From Chionis minor (taxonomy: Eukaryota > Chordata > Aves > Charadriiformes > Chionididae): a stretch of 64,000 nucleotides of DNA. Shown here one piece after another: positions 12,501 to 26,575 of this stretch (positions within the stretch are counted from its first letter, which is position 1; each line of letters opens with the position of its first letter). The position numbers were made by a program, and so were the translations under genes. The DNA lies in NCBI GenBank assembly GCA_013398295.1, contig VZSF01001213.1, positions 372,250 to 436,249 on the forward strand, written 5' to 3'. The notes beneath the pieces are model-generated. The model saw only the letters and a list, made by a program, of their open reading frames with translations. It searched no databases and was not told the DNA's origin.

Positions 12501-15500
12501 AGAGTGATTGCATCTGCACTGCTCAAGTGGAGCCTCTTTCAGAGAAAGCTCAGCACTTCTGAGCTGATGTTGCATACAGCTGTCTCATGGTGCTCCATAG
12601 CCCTTAAATACAGTTAGCATTGTTTCAATATATATATTTTTATATGTATTTAAAATAGAGTCAATAATATATATATATATATAAGTAGCCAGTATAATTT
12701 GAGATCTGCTTGGTAATCCACTGAGTTTTTGTTCTTTTAGAATGAGATCAAAAGTAGGTGTCGTATGTCCTGAGGTGTGGTACGAGGGCACTGGGAGGAG
12801 TTTGAGACTGCAAAGCTTGCGGGGATGTTGTTGGAGGACTGCGTAAGGCAGAGAGAAACAAACCTGATGTAGGCTCAGCCTTACCACACTGTACTGGGGT
12901 TTTGTTTCAGAGGAACTACTTCCCTCACTACAGAGGATGGCCTGGCAGCAGATGAAGATTTATGCAACATGAACTGTGATGGAATATGAACCCAGCAATG
13001 AAATGAAGATCTAAGTTCTTTGATAGTGTAAATGTATCCAGAGAGACCTGAGACATGGTCGGTACAGGTTTGACAAATAAGAGTATATGACCTTACTTAG
13101 CAAGCATCTCCTTTTTCTGCCTATCCCAATCTGGAAAATAATGTATGTAAAAAACACAGTGATGGGCAGTATAGGAACTGCAGAGCTAGATTTCAAATGC
13201 TGCTTTGGTCTCGGTCTTCATCTGAGACAAAGTAGGTTATTGCAATAGATAATGCTATTTGCTCTCACATTTTTACATTGTGGAGAAATGGATTTGGATG
13301 GAGCCATGAAATGCAATTTTTTTCAATACAGAAATTATGCTAAAGGATTCCAGACATCACTTCTTTCAAATGTTGTAAGTCTCTTTTACTGTACCAACTC
13401 TACTCTGTTTGGCTAAAGCAGAGATTGGAGTTGGCACCTGCGTAACGTTACGGTCGTCTTGTCCTACTTGAGAAAATTTCAGGCATAGTTTTTCCTCATT
13501 TCAAAATTTCTCAGCAAAGTCAGATGAATAAACTGTCTTATTTTTTGTGGTTACTTGGTAGTAGGTCTATTGCTGTACAAATCATCTGAAACACTCTCAG
13601 TGTTCACATAAAGTCTGCTGACTCTCTTTTTCAGGGCTCAAGCTGTAGCAGTCTTGTTCTCCATTCCTACCAGGTTTCTACAGTGTCAACATTACATCTA
13701 GTCAGCAGGTTAAAACACCTCTCCTTGCTTTTTCACATTGTAAAATAGGGGGCTATGTTGAAAGAACTTGAAATCCCCTGCATTTCTTCACGTTTTATAT
13801 CACACAAAGAGAAGTTTGTAAGCTGACTTCTGCAAATAAACATGAATACTTCCTTTCCTTTCTTCCTATATTCCCCAGTACAGAACATGTAGATATCTGT
13901 TAAATAGTAGGTTTTGAAATGCCCTGGGAAATGGAAAATGCCCATTCCTAGACATGATATGAAGCGCTGTTGCATGACATTAGCCCACATTATGAAATTG
14001 TTGGCAAAATAACTCCTCTGTGTTGCTATAACAAACAAAGAACTGGCTGGCTGATTTCATGTCCTACAGATCATTGTGCTGTCTTTATACACCTTGAACA
14101 AATTTTCAGTGAAGATACAAACTGCATATCATCCCAAATCCAAACTTTTGATCATATGATCATATTGTGCAGTAAGTTATTGCACACTGGAATAGGTTAG
14201 AGAATTGCCAATTAATGTAGCTAAACTTCAACTTCTCTTTTTGCAGACCAGACTGCAAATCATGTTATTTCTGATAAGTTGTGGGCCAAGAACATAAGTG
14301 TAAAGAGTCAGGGAGGTTCATCCAATGAACAACAGATTGATCATATGTCTGAACATTTCGTATCCTCCAAAGTTTGAATTTCAAATTCAATTCAGAACAA
14401 AAATGCGTCTCTCTAGGCCCATCTACAATACTATCAGTGTGTCTTAGTGTATATGATCTTTTCTAACTCAAAGGTTGGGCTCTACGAGTTAAAACACCAT
14501 GGAAGTTATTTTTGACTATTGCAGTTCCTTCTCAGTTCCACTGGAGATTTTTTCCTCCTTTTCTTTCTTGTTTTGTCTTTTTTGGAAGTTCACAAATGAC
14601 CATGAAGTTCATGCAAATTAAGGCTTGTTGCAAAAAAATCAGTGTTTTGGAATAGCAGTCATTCTTTTAGTAGTTTTGGATTGAACTTATATCACTCAAG
14701 ACAGTATCTCATTTCATTTTGATGAGATATGCCCTAAAACTGTTTATTAATGCATTTCCGTAAAGAACAGGAATTCTTCTACACTAACAGAACATTCCTC
14801 AGTAGTAACTTTATCAGTTGTTCTGTTGAGGTATTTCAGACAATATTTAGTCACTATAAAGAAGATGACTTACTTTATTCTGTCATGCAGTAAGAAGAAT
14901 GGAAGGTCTGTCCATCAGAATTATACTTAACTGCTGAATGTTAAGACTCATTAACAACCTGGCAAAGAGAGCTGACATTCACGTTATCGATGCTTCTCTC
15001 TGGTGACAGCAAATATGTTAGCTGGGAGGTTTTGCAGGATTGGGGAGAGAAAACTCTTGGTCTCACGAAACCAATATCTTGGTTTCGTTTTTTCTTGATT
15101 TCATTTTTTAAGCACAACAAGCAACGGGTACTGCTGAGAAAGCTGTGTCTTGTTTCAACAGGCTGAACTCAGTATAAAGGAAATTACAGCTGGCATTTTC
15201 AGGAGGTATGAATTTCCTCCACAGTCATTCTGCTACTAAAGGCCTGACCCAAAGGAGAGTGCTTCACAAATTAGTTTCTTCATCCATTGAAATTTTCTTA
15301 TACTTTAAAAAAAAATCCCATCAGGGATGAGAATGAAAACTTCAAATGTCATAGAATTTTTGAAAGAAAACAAAAGAACAATTAGTTCAGACACTTCTAG
15401 TTTGATAATAAGGAAATATTTGATTTAAAATCCTATGTGATCAACATTATTTCTATTGTAGTCACTATTTTTAAATAAAAACCAAAAAAGTGGAAAAGCA

Positions 15501-15660
15501 GAGCTTTTTTTGTACATTTCAACAATTCCAAACTTTTCTTTCCAAATGATCTTCAAGAGTCTGAATATATCAAAACCAGCTATTTCTCATGAAAAGTTTT
15601 GGCTTTGAAGAATAGCCATTTTTTTTCAATTAAAAACATTTCATGATAATTTAGTTCTAT
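9525..15660. other. Unrecognised AT-rich non-coding sequence
   Basis: About 6 kb without a recognisable gene or repeat family. Simple features include a 12-base T run at 10769-10780, an A/G-rich stretch around 11759-11804, TA-rich tracts near 12630-12682 and a pyrimidine stretch around 14550-14583. A perfect 14-base palindrome TGATCATATGATCA sits at 14149-14162. Open frames are all short (101 codons or fewer) and low in complexity. Confidence 0.55.
12668..12682. repeat. Short (TA)n microsatellite
   Basis: A pure alternating TA/AT run, close to a second TA-rich stretch at 12630-12652. Both are short and of the common AT type. Confidence 0.75.
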
Positions 15661-15880
15661 TCCAAAACCCATTGAAGTCATTACAAACTTCCTTTGATTT
15701 CAGAAGTTTTTGGATCAAGTCCACAGATGGGATTTATGCGAGCAGGGTAAAAGAAAAAACACAACCGTTCCACTGGTCCAGATTTTAAGCTCAGATCTAC
15801 ACGCACAATTTCCCTTGACTTCAGAGACAAATAGATGTAAGGGCAACATTTGGCCCTGAGATGTATTTTCAAAAGTAAAT
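15661..15880. repeat. Ancient repeat relic with 'ttgacttcaa'-type motifs
   Basis: The segment carries degenerate forms of a phrase pair common in old reptile and bird interspersed repeats: 'cccattgaagtcatt' (15668-15682), 'tttgatttcagaagttttt' followed by 'ggatcaag', then 'cccttgacttcagag' and 'ggccctgag'. Alternating 'cattgaagtcaatgg' and its complement with 'ggatcaggccc' is what I associate with this relic class. Copies with related phrases occur at 43.7, 47.2-47.6, 58.9 and 61.7 kb. The family name and transposition mechanism are unknown to me. Confidence 0.5.
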
Positions 15881-18800
15881 TAAAGAGAACCTGACTCACA
15901 GCTGAGAAAACAGCTGATTTACTACTAATAATAATAAATATTATTGATATTAATGACTTAATAATTATTACCTATATAATTACATGAAAATAGGTTAACA
16001 GTCTGCAGTGCTGATAATCATTTTTTATTAAAGTAGATTTAAATGTAAGCAATTAATTGATTTCTTGTTCTTGACAACAACTCATTAGTCACAACACAAT
16101 GTTTCTGCATAAAATAAACATAATAGAAAGGAATGTTTTAAACCTACAAGGTTTGGGCACATATTCCAAATAAATTATTCTATGACTAGCACGCTTATTT
16201 TACTTGGTTTTTTCCTGCATTGACAAGGCTCAGTCCTCAGTTTGTGCTTAGTTTGTTCAAAGTGATGTTGTCACTGTCCCAGTCCAGGAAGGGGACAGCC
16301 CTGAAAGTGGTTGGTCTCACTCTGAGCACTTGGGCTGTTTTTAAGCTCATACCTTGCTGGGGCTTGGCAGCACGTTCTTTGGCAATGCAATAGAGCAGCA
16401 CGCAACCTCTCCCGTCTTCTTGTAAATGCCGTCCGCAGAGTGAATGGAAGGGGGTTTAGAGCTCGTTACAGTGTCTTTCACCACCTTGGGTCAAGATATC
16501 CTCAGTGAAATCTTTAAGGCTGTTTTCCAGTTGCAATGTAACACAAGCAAGCAATGAAGGATGGGGCAAGTCATACAGGTTTGACATACCAGCAATTACA
16601 TTGCGCATAGGTATATGCAACGATCAACCATAGACATACACAAGTGTACATTTTTCTATTCAGCTCTGCTGTGTCATATAGGTAATATGTCAACCTAAAT
16701 TCAGAACTACTCTTACATATACTATAGTATATGTACGTACATCTAAGTAATTATATAAAAGAGGAGAGATTTTGAGGGGACTGCATGTAACGTTATAGCA
16801 TGTCATTAAAGAACACAAAATGCCTACTTGGATTTTAGGTATACACTGTCACAAGACAAACAGGTTTCCAAGTTTCCATTTTGACTCCTTTGTATGCATA
16901 TATATATCTATCTATACACATACACACAAAACTGAAAGAAGTGCTTGTGTGCCTGAAAGTTTGTCGTGTTTATTTGGCTATAAAAGCTAGTTACCTCCAC
17001 TAACACATCTTAATTTTTTTGTGGAAATGAACTTATGCAGAGGTACATGCAAGAACTTTTTTTTTCTTTTTTAATAGTAACATATATTGCACACACGACA
17101 TCAAAACTCAATGTAAAAGCCATTTTAACTGTACATTAATTTTATTTCTTCTAATAATACTTGTTCCTCTCTATGATCCGTAGCCAAATATTTCACAAGT
17201 AAGAACCTAGGCATGAGTTAATCTCATTTAACATTAAACCTCTAAAAGTTCAGAAGCTAGCAGTTTGAGCTCTGTCTTCAGTGAATGGTGGGAGACAGGC
17301 AAATCAATCCTGTGTGAGACAGGATTCTAGGATAGGTAGGTGAGTCACCAGCTGAACATGCCTATTTCTCCCCACTAACGGACAAAACAAGTAGATTACA
17401 TGTAGGCAATTAAATATTGTACATCTAAAGTCAGCAGCGCTGAATCACACGCCAAGAGGTATGTGTGGAGAAGCAGAGGTACCTGAAACTGAATGGCATT
17501 GACACGTTGGTCACCTTGCACAAGCCTGCAGTTTGGACACAGTCTGGTCTTTCACTCGTGGGTGGTGGGGGAAGTGATGTCCACAAGGTTTCGAGCGTGG
17601 CTCACATATTTGTTCAGATGACCCGAATGTTAACTCTGCCCTTTCAGCAAAAGAGGGTACATGTAGGGCATCGTGCTACCAGGTGACAGCGAAGACCTGC
17701 CCAAGACCTGCTCCAAGACCTGCTCCAAGGGCTAAGCTGTGGTTTGCCGAGGAGCAGGGCTTGGCTGAGCAGCCTCAGGCACATACCACGGAGCTGCTCG
17801 GGGATGGGATGACCCACAAGATCAAAACATGCTCTTCTTCAGTACCTTTGTCATGGGTGAAGAGGAGGAGGATTAACCTTGCAGTGACCCTGTACCCAGT
17901 GTAATGTACGTTTCCTGGCTAGAGGCTCTGTCTCCTTTTCTTTCCCACTCACTCCTCACCTGCAGGAAGCGAGAAAGGGAGTAGTATTTATGTGCATTTT
18001 GGCCTACCATGCTGTCTTTAATGACACTGACCCACAAGCTCCTCCATTGAAAAGCGTATGGAATAACAATATTCATGAGCACAGTACATTTTCTTCTTTC
18101 TGCAAGGACTTCCAGACACCATAGAGGTGAGCAAGGCGCATAAAAATTGACCAAGAGATTAAAATTGTGGCACAAGGAATATGAAGGCACTCACTCTATG
18201 ATGTCCCGCATTACATTGCTACTGCCTGGGAACAAAGACAGTTTCATTCTGTCCCGTTATGGAAACTGATTTCACTGAAATGACTGACACCCCATTTCAA
18301 AGTATTGCTATAGTTCTTGAAATCATACTTGGAGTGTAAGACTACAAAAAAAAAAATCTTACTTATATAGCTGTAAAAACTTTCTATGTGCAATAAAAGG
18401 CTCTAATTCACTCTTTGAGATTCAGGAATGCCATAAACCTCCGGAGCTGAGTTAACATAATTAACCACCAGAGCTACAAAATTAATTTCTTTGTACTATC
18501 ACGATATATGTCTGTTTTCTTCTCATACACATTTAAAACACTTCCACCTTGAGATGCTCTCTAACGTTATGTTAGCGTTGTCAGAGTTTATTTAATGTCA
18601 GTCAAAGTCTACACATTCTTTCAAAACTAAACAGTCATTATGGGGCTGGAGTAAAAATTAGTGTGACCATGTAAACTATGGGTGAAGCAGTGCTCCTAAA
18701 TATTCAGGAGACAAGCACCTGACATCACACTTCCAGGTTACCACATCAGATATCCTTCTCTGTTTCTACTCCTACCTGTTTGAAGTAACGCATCTCAGCT

Positions 18801-21800
18801 TCAAATGTAAGTGCAGGTGCAATGGGACATTATTTCCTAACTGGCAAACAGAAATACATGTTACATAGCTGGATGTCACCTACTTTTAGTAAATAACACA
18901 TGTAAGTTAAGAATACATTTTCTCCTCCACAAGTCCATAGAAAGATAGAAAGAGCTTTTTCCTTAGGGTAATTAATCCATATAATTGTTTTTAGCAAATG
19001 CCTCTTAGTCCTTATATCCAGTCCCTTGTGAATCAAGCCCTAATACAACTCACTTGAGAACTTTTCAACAGTTTTGCCACTCTTTTGGGTAGGGATGGTA
19101 TTATTCAGGCATTTTGGCAAGACACTGAGAAAGAACCAACTCAGGTGATCCAGGGGGGAGGTTGCTGCTGAGCTTCTTGGTCTCCAAAAGAGACTGTTGC
19201 CTGATTTTCTCTGTGACGGAATAGGGCAGTATGGCTTGCTCTGTTTATCCAAAATATTGTGTTTATCTTTTCCCAGTCAGCTGTAGGCAGACAGGATAGC
19301 TCTGCTGGCTGCAAGCCGCCTCCATCCCAGACTGTGCCGAGAGGCACCAGGAGAGCAAGCTGCTTTTGCCCTCAACCCCCCACTTCTCCCACATAGGGCT
19401 GGGCATCGTCTGGCCATAATAAAGCCTTCAGCTAACTCATCTTTGAAGTGGGAAGTTGAGTCACGCCATCCATGAAAACCTCATTTTTTTCATCATTATG
19501 AAAACGCATCCCAGTGCCAGGGTATCCCGTTGTTTATTCGCTCTTCTGGCACGGCCGTGCAGGGCGGCGGATGCCAATCACAGAGCAATCTGCGAGAGGC
19601 AGACGAACACAGTAGGTGAGACTGGTTAGGAGGTATAGACTAGACACCTCCCTCGGAAAGGACCAGTGTGTTGCCAGTATGACTGGGAGCCCTTGAAGGC
19701 TTCAGGAGCCTGCCCTTCAGTCTCTTGGCTTACGGATCAGTTATATGGGCAAACAACACAAGGTTTTACTATGCCCAGCAGCACAGCTCCTGCCTCCAGC
19801 AGAATTAGATGGGCTTGCTTTTTGAAAATAATGGGGGAAAACACCTTGAACTAAGAGACTGATTCATGCATTTGCAGTTACATAAAATGCATGTTTTTGC
19901 CAGAGCATCTCATTATGCAGCCATCATTTCGGCCTGCCAGTGTGACAAGCATGCCAGTTAACCACATAATTATAAAAAGGATGCGGAAAGGACTATCTCT
20001 TGTACCTTTTTCTTCCTATAGACTAGCAAGTAAAATGCCACTTCCACTGTAGTATATGTAACTTTTGGAATTAAATCAGGATTTCATGCATAACTTCTTG
20101 CACCTACTGTCAGTGAACAATTCTGTTAATAAATTATTTCCTTTGCTGGCAATAAGTCATTGTATATGTCAATTATTACTAATTGTCTGTCTGAAATTGA
20201 GATTTCAGTAACTTTTTAATGCAAATACCTCCATCAAGTTATTATATTGTCAAAATCTTACACTGAAATAAATTCTTCCTTTCCCTCTCTTTATGAGAAC
20301 TACACATGGCTGTTGAAAACATGAATGACATATCTTAATGGTGATGAAAATTCCCTTTTACCTAGATCAACTACATTTGAGTTACACAGAGTTCACATTT
20401 TCAAGCATTTCTGCAACCCCACTTAGTATGAAACAAGAGCTGAGATCCTTCTGTAAGTATAATACTTCAGGGAGGTGAAGTTTGAAGAAAAATATGAACT
20501 ATCATGAGGGCTCATAATAAAACCTTGAGATACAGCAACAAAGAGTCATTTTCAGAAAAGAGGTGAGTATATAGTCTTTAATTTAAGAGAATACTGATCT
20601 GAATCTTTTCTTAGTTACACTATTTTTATATGGTGAAGTTCCCAAGTTACTCCCAATTTAAATCTATAACTGACATTAAAGGTCTGTCTGCATGATGCAA
20701 TGGAATATTGTGCAAAGACCCTCTGATCCCCTTCAAGCTCACTCTATATCTGGAAAATATATACTAATATAATAATACAGCCCTGCTTATAAACTAACAA
20801 TATTTGTTTAGAGGCAGGCTGAATTAGTATGAGTGCCTGTTCCTATTCTTTATGTTAGTTCACTCAGATAGCTATCATGTCTCAAGAGTACATGTTCTCA
20901 AGAACTCAAGACATGACATTTGGTGAGAACTGCATCTCTGAAATGCAGTCATTGAGCATTAGAGATACACCTGAAGAGTAACTAGAATAGATTCTTGATT
21001 AACTTGCAATATTATCTTTTTATGTATAGAAAGAAAAATATATAAACCCATTATGATTTGGGGGCTAGAAATATACAAATTGTATTATTTATAAAATGAG
21101 ATTTAGAAAATACTATCATGAAGGGCTATGTGGTGCTCTTTTTGTTGTGTTTTGTAGTGCTACAGAAATAAGCATAGCTATATTTATGTAGCAATTCTTC
21201 CACGTACATATAAGACGATGAGCTTTTGCTAAAGCTTTTGAACAGACAAAATGTCAAAATTGAGAATGAAATACGTTAGACATTAATACCTTGAGTTTGT
21301 AAAGTAGAAATACATTTCGTACTTTTCTTAGGAGGATGGAAAAAAAATTGATTTGCTTGAAACAATATTCTTGTTATGTTCCAGAGGTTCAAAAGTGGTC
21401 CAAGTACAAGCTCCATCACAGTCCTGTGAACATCCATACTGTTTTATGTTTTAAGATACACTCTAGTCTGCTTTCTGTCCAGGCTAGTAACCTGCCAAAA
21501 GTAGCCTGGATATAATTTTAGAGGATAACACGGGCCAAGGACTGTTCCCTTAAAGAAACTGTGGATGCAGTTATACTGTTTTGGGACGGAAGAGCTTTAA
21601 GCTACGTGCTCGTAAGCCACGTCTTGCCACTTGCCCTCAGGACCAGAGAACAGTCCTGTCTCATCTACCTGTACACAGACATAGCCATTGGGCCTCTAAC
21701 CACATGAGATGTCCTAGGGTGTTCAAGATACCTGCAGGTGACAACAAATGCCTCACCTGCAATCAGCCAGACTGGTCTCCTTGACTGTAGCGGGAACTTA

Positions 21801-22207
21801 ACCACCAGGCTTCCACTTAAACACCTGTACGAAGACATCTTGCCTTCAGTAATCTGAGTCTGTGACAGAAATCCTGCCCATGGGACTTAACTGTTTAAGT
21901 ATTAATATTTAGCACCATTCAAACACAGTAAGTTATCCTGCCTGATCAACAGCTGGTACTGCGGAATAGCAGATATCCTCTATCTCCTAGTGTCATGGAG
22001 GTCTGGTCTGCATATCTGGTCTTAGATATCCAGATGCCTTAGGTCTGAGTCTACCTGAGAGAGCACTAGGCAGCTATGTAGAGGCAATGGAATCCTATGT
22101 ATGGTGATCAAACTTAGAGTCAACTTCTGAAAGAAATCACCTTCATATGATTGTTGGCTCAAGGTGCTGGGGTAAAACATTTCAGCTCCAGATCAGCAGA
22201 GACTTGG
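15881..22207. other. Unrecognised AT-rich non-coding sequence
   Basis: More than 6 kb with no recognisable gene. It includes very AT-rich stretches (15910-15990), a TA/CA-rich simple stretch near 16896-16930, a T-rich run near 17058-17073, and a 12-base A run near 18343-18354. Phrases such as 'gatgccttaggtctgagtc' near 22035 hint at old repeat relics but are too weak to call. Confidence 0.5.
17692..17728 (+). repeat. Short 12-bp tandem repeat (about 3 copies)
   Basis: The unit 'ccaagacctgct' is repeated in direct succession with small changes at the first copy. It lies inside a 73-codon open frame, where it would encode a Pro/Arg repeat, but that frame has no other sign of being coding. Confidence 0.7.
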
Positions 22208-22237
22208 TCATGATGCAAAGAGTTCTTTGCATCATGA
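22208..22237. repeat. Perfect 14-bp inverted repeat with 2-nt centre
   Basis: The left arm TCATGATGCAAAGA (22208-22221) and right arm TCTTTGCATCATGA (22224-22237) are exact reverse complements separated by 'gt'. Each arm carries ATGCAAAG, close to the POU/octamer core ATGCAAAT. No terminator, promoter or miRNA precursor is implied: the stem is too short for a typical miRNA hairpin. It could be a palindromic protein site, a transposon-tip remnant, or chance. Confidence 0.85.
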
Positions 22238-25200
22238 GTATGTGGACTTCTGAGACAGCAGAGTTTTGTACTGTAAATGACACTGCTATCTGCCCACGGA
22301 ATGGTGGTTGCACTGAGGTTGAAGAAAGACCTTTCATTGTTTCCCCTAAGTAATAAAACCCATATTGACTATGGTTTAAAAGAACTAAAAGGCCCAGTCA
22401 AGGCTTACCATCTGTGTGGCTCAAACTGTTTAAATACAATCGCAATATTGATATTGCTCTAACCTCTGTTATGCCTCTCTCTGCCATCTGCAGAGCTGGG
22501 AGAACAGGTTTTCTTTATAATCACCATGACGGACTGTGTCATAGATTGAAGGAAATCATGTTTATATAAATACGTAGTGTGTATACAATACATATAAAAT
22601 AACTTGAACAACTTGACTGAACACCAAGTATTCAGGAAAGGACAGTAAGTCACCTCTGTTATCAAAATGCAAACAGAGTTTTGTCCAACCAGAACCTTTC
22701 TGAAACAGGTGGCATGCAATAGTATGTTTGAAGGTTATGTGTTTGTGTGTCAAACTTAGCTATAATAACTGTTAAGAATAGAAAAGTATATGTAAACTAT
22801 GTCACCTAAAAGTCCAAATAAAAATGTTGAACTTCATTATTGATACAGTAAGAAGTTGTTGAGTAAAAGAGAGATATTAATTTTATGACTGGTGCTGAAA
22901 CAGAGAAAGAATATTGCCTATGTGTTAACATAAAATATGCCTTTATGTGTAGAATGGTTAATGAAGGAGTTCATACATTCACTTCAGCAACTGTCAAGCA
23001 TATAAACACATAGGGAGATATAACTAAAAGAGAGCACCACGCTGGCATTGGAGAGTGTGTCCCTTCTGCTGAGAGAAGCTAATCAGTGTCTGAACACAAG
23101 CCCTGTATCAGCAGGGCTGCATGGAACATCAGGGCAGTCTTTTGCCTAGGTAACATCATTTTGGAGTTAAAGTGTTATTTTAAGGTACTTTCTGATGGTC
23201 TTTTTCTCAAAGATGCCATTGTAGGGTGAAGAAGGCCTCTGAGAATGCAAATCTTCCTTTGTCGTTTGGCAAAATACTTCAGACCTATGCCACAAGCCAC
23301 TGAAGTCGTCATAGACTTTTCATTGACTCCAACAGTCTGAATCAGAGATGTCATGTAAGTGCAGTGAGAAAGAGGGCAACTAGTGCTAGGCACTGGGTGA
23401 CATGACATGATAAAAGAGTAGAGGAAATGAGAAGACGTTGGCAATGCTCATTTCAAACTGCAGGAGAATTTCAAGGAGGAAAGGCTACATGTAATCCTCA
23501 AACTGGCAGTTCACAAGACCCACAACTCTGAAAAGCACTATGGGATTGACTGTTCACCCAAAAAGTGGCAATTGGACAGCAAATCCACTCTCAGGACCGT
23601 GCCAAGCACCAGCCTGGTTCTGACTCAGAAAGAAAAATACAACCTAGTGAGTCATCAGAATCACTTCCTTCTGCACAATTCATTTCCTGAAGAGTTCCCC
23701 ATCTACTCTTGCTTTCCTGTAAGATCTAGTAATGGTGTGGCTGAAGATCAACATATGAAATCTCACACTGACAAAGTAGTAAGAGGAACAATGGCTCTTC
23801 TCAGAGCACGTACAGCACTTTCTATTTACCCATATTTTAAGGTAGTGGCAGTAGGAAAGGTAAATCGACTTATAAATTAGGTCTGTTTTCCCAGTGTCAT
23901 TTTTCAAGTGAATCACCACATCGAGTTGATCGCATTTTCTAATTTAAAAAGTTTAAACATGCAGAAAAATGTACTTTTTCTCTCTCTTAATCTTATCATG
24001 TACATCATCAGCACACTACCACCCTCTTCCACTAAAAATATTCTCCACTATGCCAACTATGAACATGCCCCGGGCTTATTTCTTAAGAAACATAACGCTT
24101 TACCTCATACAGTGCATTGAAAATACGTCCAATAACAACACAACATCTAAGAAAAATGTAGAAACCATTATTTGCTGTCAGTGAGGTTAGCAACTAATTT
24201 TCGTCTTAGTCTGGAAAAAAAAAAAGGGGACGGTTTTCGCTTTGCTTTTTGATTTCCTGATGCAGATTGCACCATTTAGACTTTACGTTCCTTTCAGCAG
24301 GCTTACAAGTGAGACCAGACTAGTCAAGTCAGTTGACTTTATTGTATGGCATTGTCAACACCTAGATTTCAAATTCTTATGGCAAACAACAGATAATAAA
24401 ATCAAAGGTTCACCATGCAATTATTGTTCATTAGAGCTGGCGCAGTTCTCACAAAGTCAAGAAATGATGAAGACTATGGAAAATTTCAGTGGGTAGGATT
24501 TCCCTTTGGCAAGCCAAAGTCATTACTTACCCTGCAGTAACCATGGCTGTTTCAGATGCGTTGTCCATTTGCACTTCACTCTTGGCATGCCTGAATTTCA
24601 CATACTTATGCTTAGATTATTTTGGCCGGCCACATCCACTGAGCCTGCACCTGCACCCTAAAGTTCCTCCACCCATTGCACCAACACTGAATTAGATTTT
24701 TTTTTTTGCGTTACAGAATTCAGGCGTTATAAAACTCCATGGCAGTGAGGACAGCTGGTCGGGCAACTTCTCAGAGAATCCTCATAGTTACTGCAACCAT
24801 TTTATTCTGCCAAAGGGAAACCCTAGTAATGGAAATTTCCATAGCTGACATCCTTTCTTGACATCCTCATGCTTTCTGTTGCTGTGACTCACAAGCAATG
24901 ACCTGATGTGTAGGAGGTGAGAGTACTTGGAGACTACCATAACTAATGGCTAAGGGACAGCTCTGTGAATGCAAGCTTCAGGTTTTAATTTTTTGACCCA
25001 AGGATAACGTTGTGTAAATCTATGGCCTGATCCCCAGTCTCCTCCAGATTCCAGAGACAGGCACACTTCTCAGGGAAGCCACAAAGGCTGCCGGCACTCT
25101 GGTGGTGGCATGATCTCTAGCCTGAATTGGTAGATCTAATCTGGCTAGCTCATAACAAACTTAATGCAATTAGACACCCACTTAAATAGCCTCTGGCTAA

Positions 25201-25983
25201 CTGTCTGACTTTACGTCCTATCTGTGAAACTGGCAAACAACATTGGGGAAACTGAAAACTTTGGTCTTATCCTGATTTTAAAGAGACCTCTGTGTGTATC
25301 CAGAATATGCAATCTGGCTTCATTGTGTCAGAGTCAGGTTTTGAAAAAAGTAAGTAATAAAGCAATAAGTAATCAAATCAAATAAGTAATCTGGTGCAAA
25401 AGCGAGGATGAAACCAGGGTATGCATAAGTTCTAACGTGAGACATAAACATGACTCTGCCCTTATGGAATTCAGTGGCCTTACTGTGCCAGCATTTCCGT
25501 ATTTCGTGGGCAAAGGAAAAGAAAAAAATGCATGCGTTTCATAATAGTTTCTTAACAGTATCTGTTTTAGAGGTTAGTATCACATTTGTCAGCATCCAAG
25601 ACACGTTTTTCACCAGCTTCAGTAATCATTTGTTGTTCAGTGAACTAACTGTAGTATGCGAGGACATCCAAGGGTATGTGAGGCAGGGTTCTCTCTGCAT
25701 CATTTCTAGGAATATCTTAGTATATCCACCTGAAGGAAACAGTCCCAAGATACTTGCTACTTGTCTTGCCAAGGTGAGGGGTTTAGAAATTTGAGTTTCT
25801 TTTGAGGCTAACAAAAGGAGGGTTTAGGAGTTCACAGGACACATCTGCCAAAGGCATTCTCTCAAAAGAGAGATCGGTGGCCCACCAGGCCAAGTACTGC
25901 AGGGTGCCTTATGGCCATGTTGGCTTGGACCTCCTTTGCGTCAAGCGGGAAGACCACAGCTCCCTTGGAGATCTAAGGCACAC
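22238..25983. other. Unrecognised non-coding sequence
   Basis: No gene or repeat family is recognised. Open frames of up to 114 codons (for example 25450-25794) show no domain, signal or family resemblance. Homopolymer runs of A lie near 24213-24224, and a T run near 24691-24706. Short 'aataagtaat' direct repeats occur at 25350-25390. Confidence 0.5.
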
Positions 25984-26575
25984 TGTCGTGGTTTAACCCC
26001 AGGTGGCAACTAAGCACCACACAGCTGCTCACTCAGCCCCCCCAAGTGGGACAGGGGAGAGAATTGCAAGGGTAAAAGTGAGAAAATTTGTGGACTGAGA
26101 TAAAGAGGGTTTAATAGGTGAAGCAAAAGCCATGCACGTAAACAAAGCAAAACAGGAATTCATTAACTACATCCCATTGGCAGTCAGGTGTTCAGCCATT
26201 TCCAGGAAAGCAGGGCTCCATCACATGTAATGGTTACCTGGGAAGACAAACGCCATGACTCTGTGATGTGAAACGTCCCCTCCCTTCCTTTTCCTTTCCC
26301 TTGCTTTTCTGTTGCTGAGCATGATGTCATATGGTATGTAATATCTCCTTGATCAGTTTGGGTCAGCTGTCCCAGCTGTATCCCCTTTCAACTTCTTGTG
26401 CACCCCAGCCTACTCGCTGGTGGAGTCGGGTGAGAAGCAGAAAAGGCCTTGACTCTGTGGAAGCACTGCTTAGCAGTAACTAAAACATCCCTGTGTTATC
26501 AACACTGTTTTCAGCACAAATCCAAAACATAACGCCATACGAGCTATTATGAAGAAAATTAACTACATCCCAGCA
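25984..26575. mobile_element. Solo LTR of an endogenous retrovirus (avian type)
   Basis: The element opens with TGTCGTGGTTTAACCCCAG and closes with 'ttaactacatcccagca', giving TG...CA ends over about 592 bp. Internal blocks I recall from a common avian LTR family are visible: 'ggcaactaagcaccac', 'gagataaagagggtttaata', 'tgatgtcatatggtatg', 'gtttgggtcagctgtcc', 'cccctttcaacttcttgtg' and 'ctggtggagtcgggtgaga'. No internal viral genes and no second LTR lie within the window nearby, so this is a solo LTR left by recombination. Flanks read cacac before and cacat after, a possible 5-bp target duplication with one mismatch. The 3' end appears a few bases shorter than other copies I recall, so the exact right border could be 2-4 bases further. 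It is noncoding and probably silent. Confidence 0.88.

Noticed and set aside
14149..14162. 14-base palindrome TGATCATATGATCA
   Set aside because: Short and AT-rich; within chance for 64 kb.
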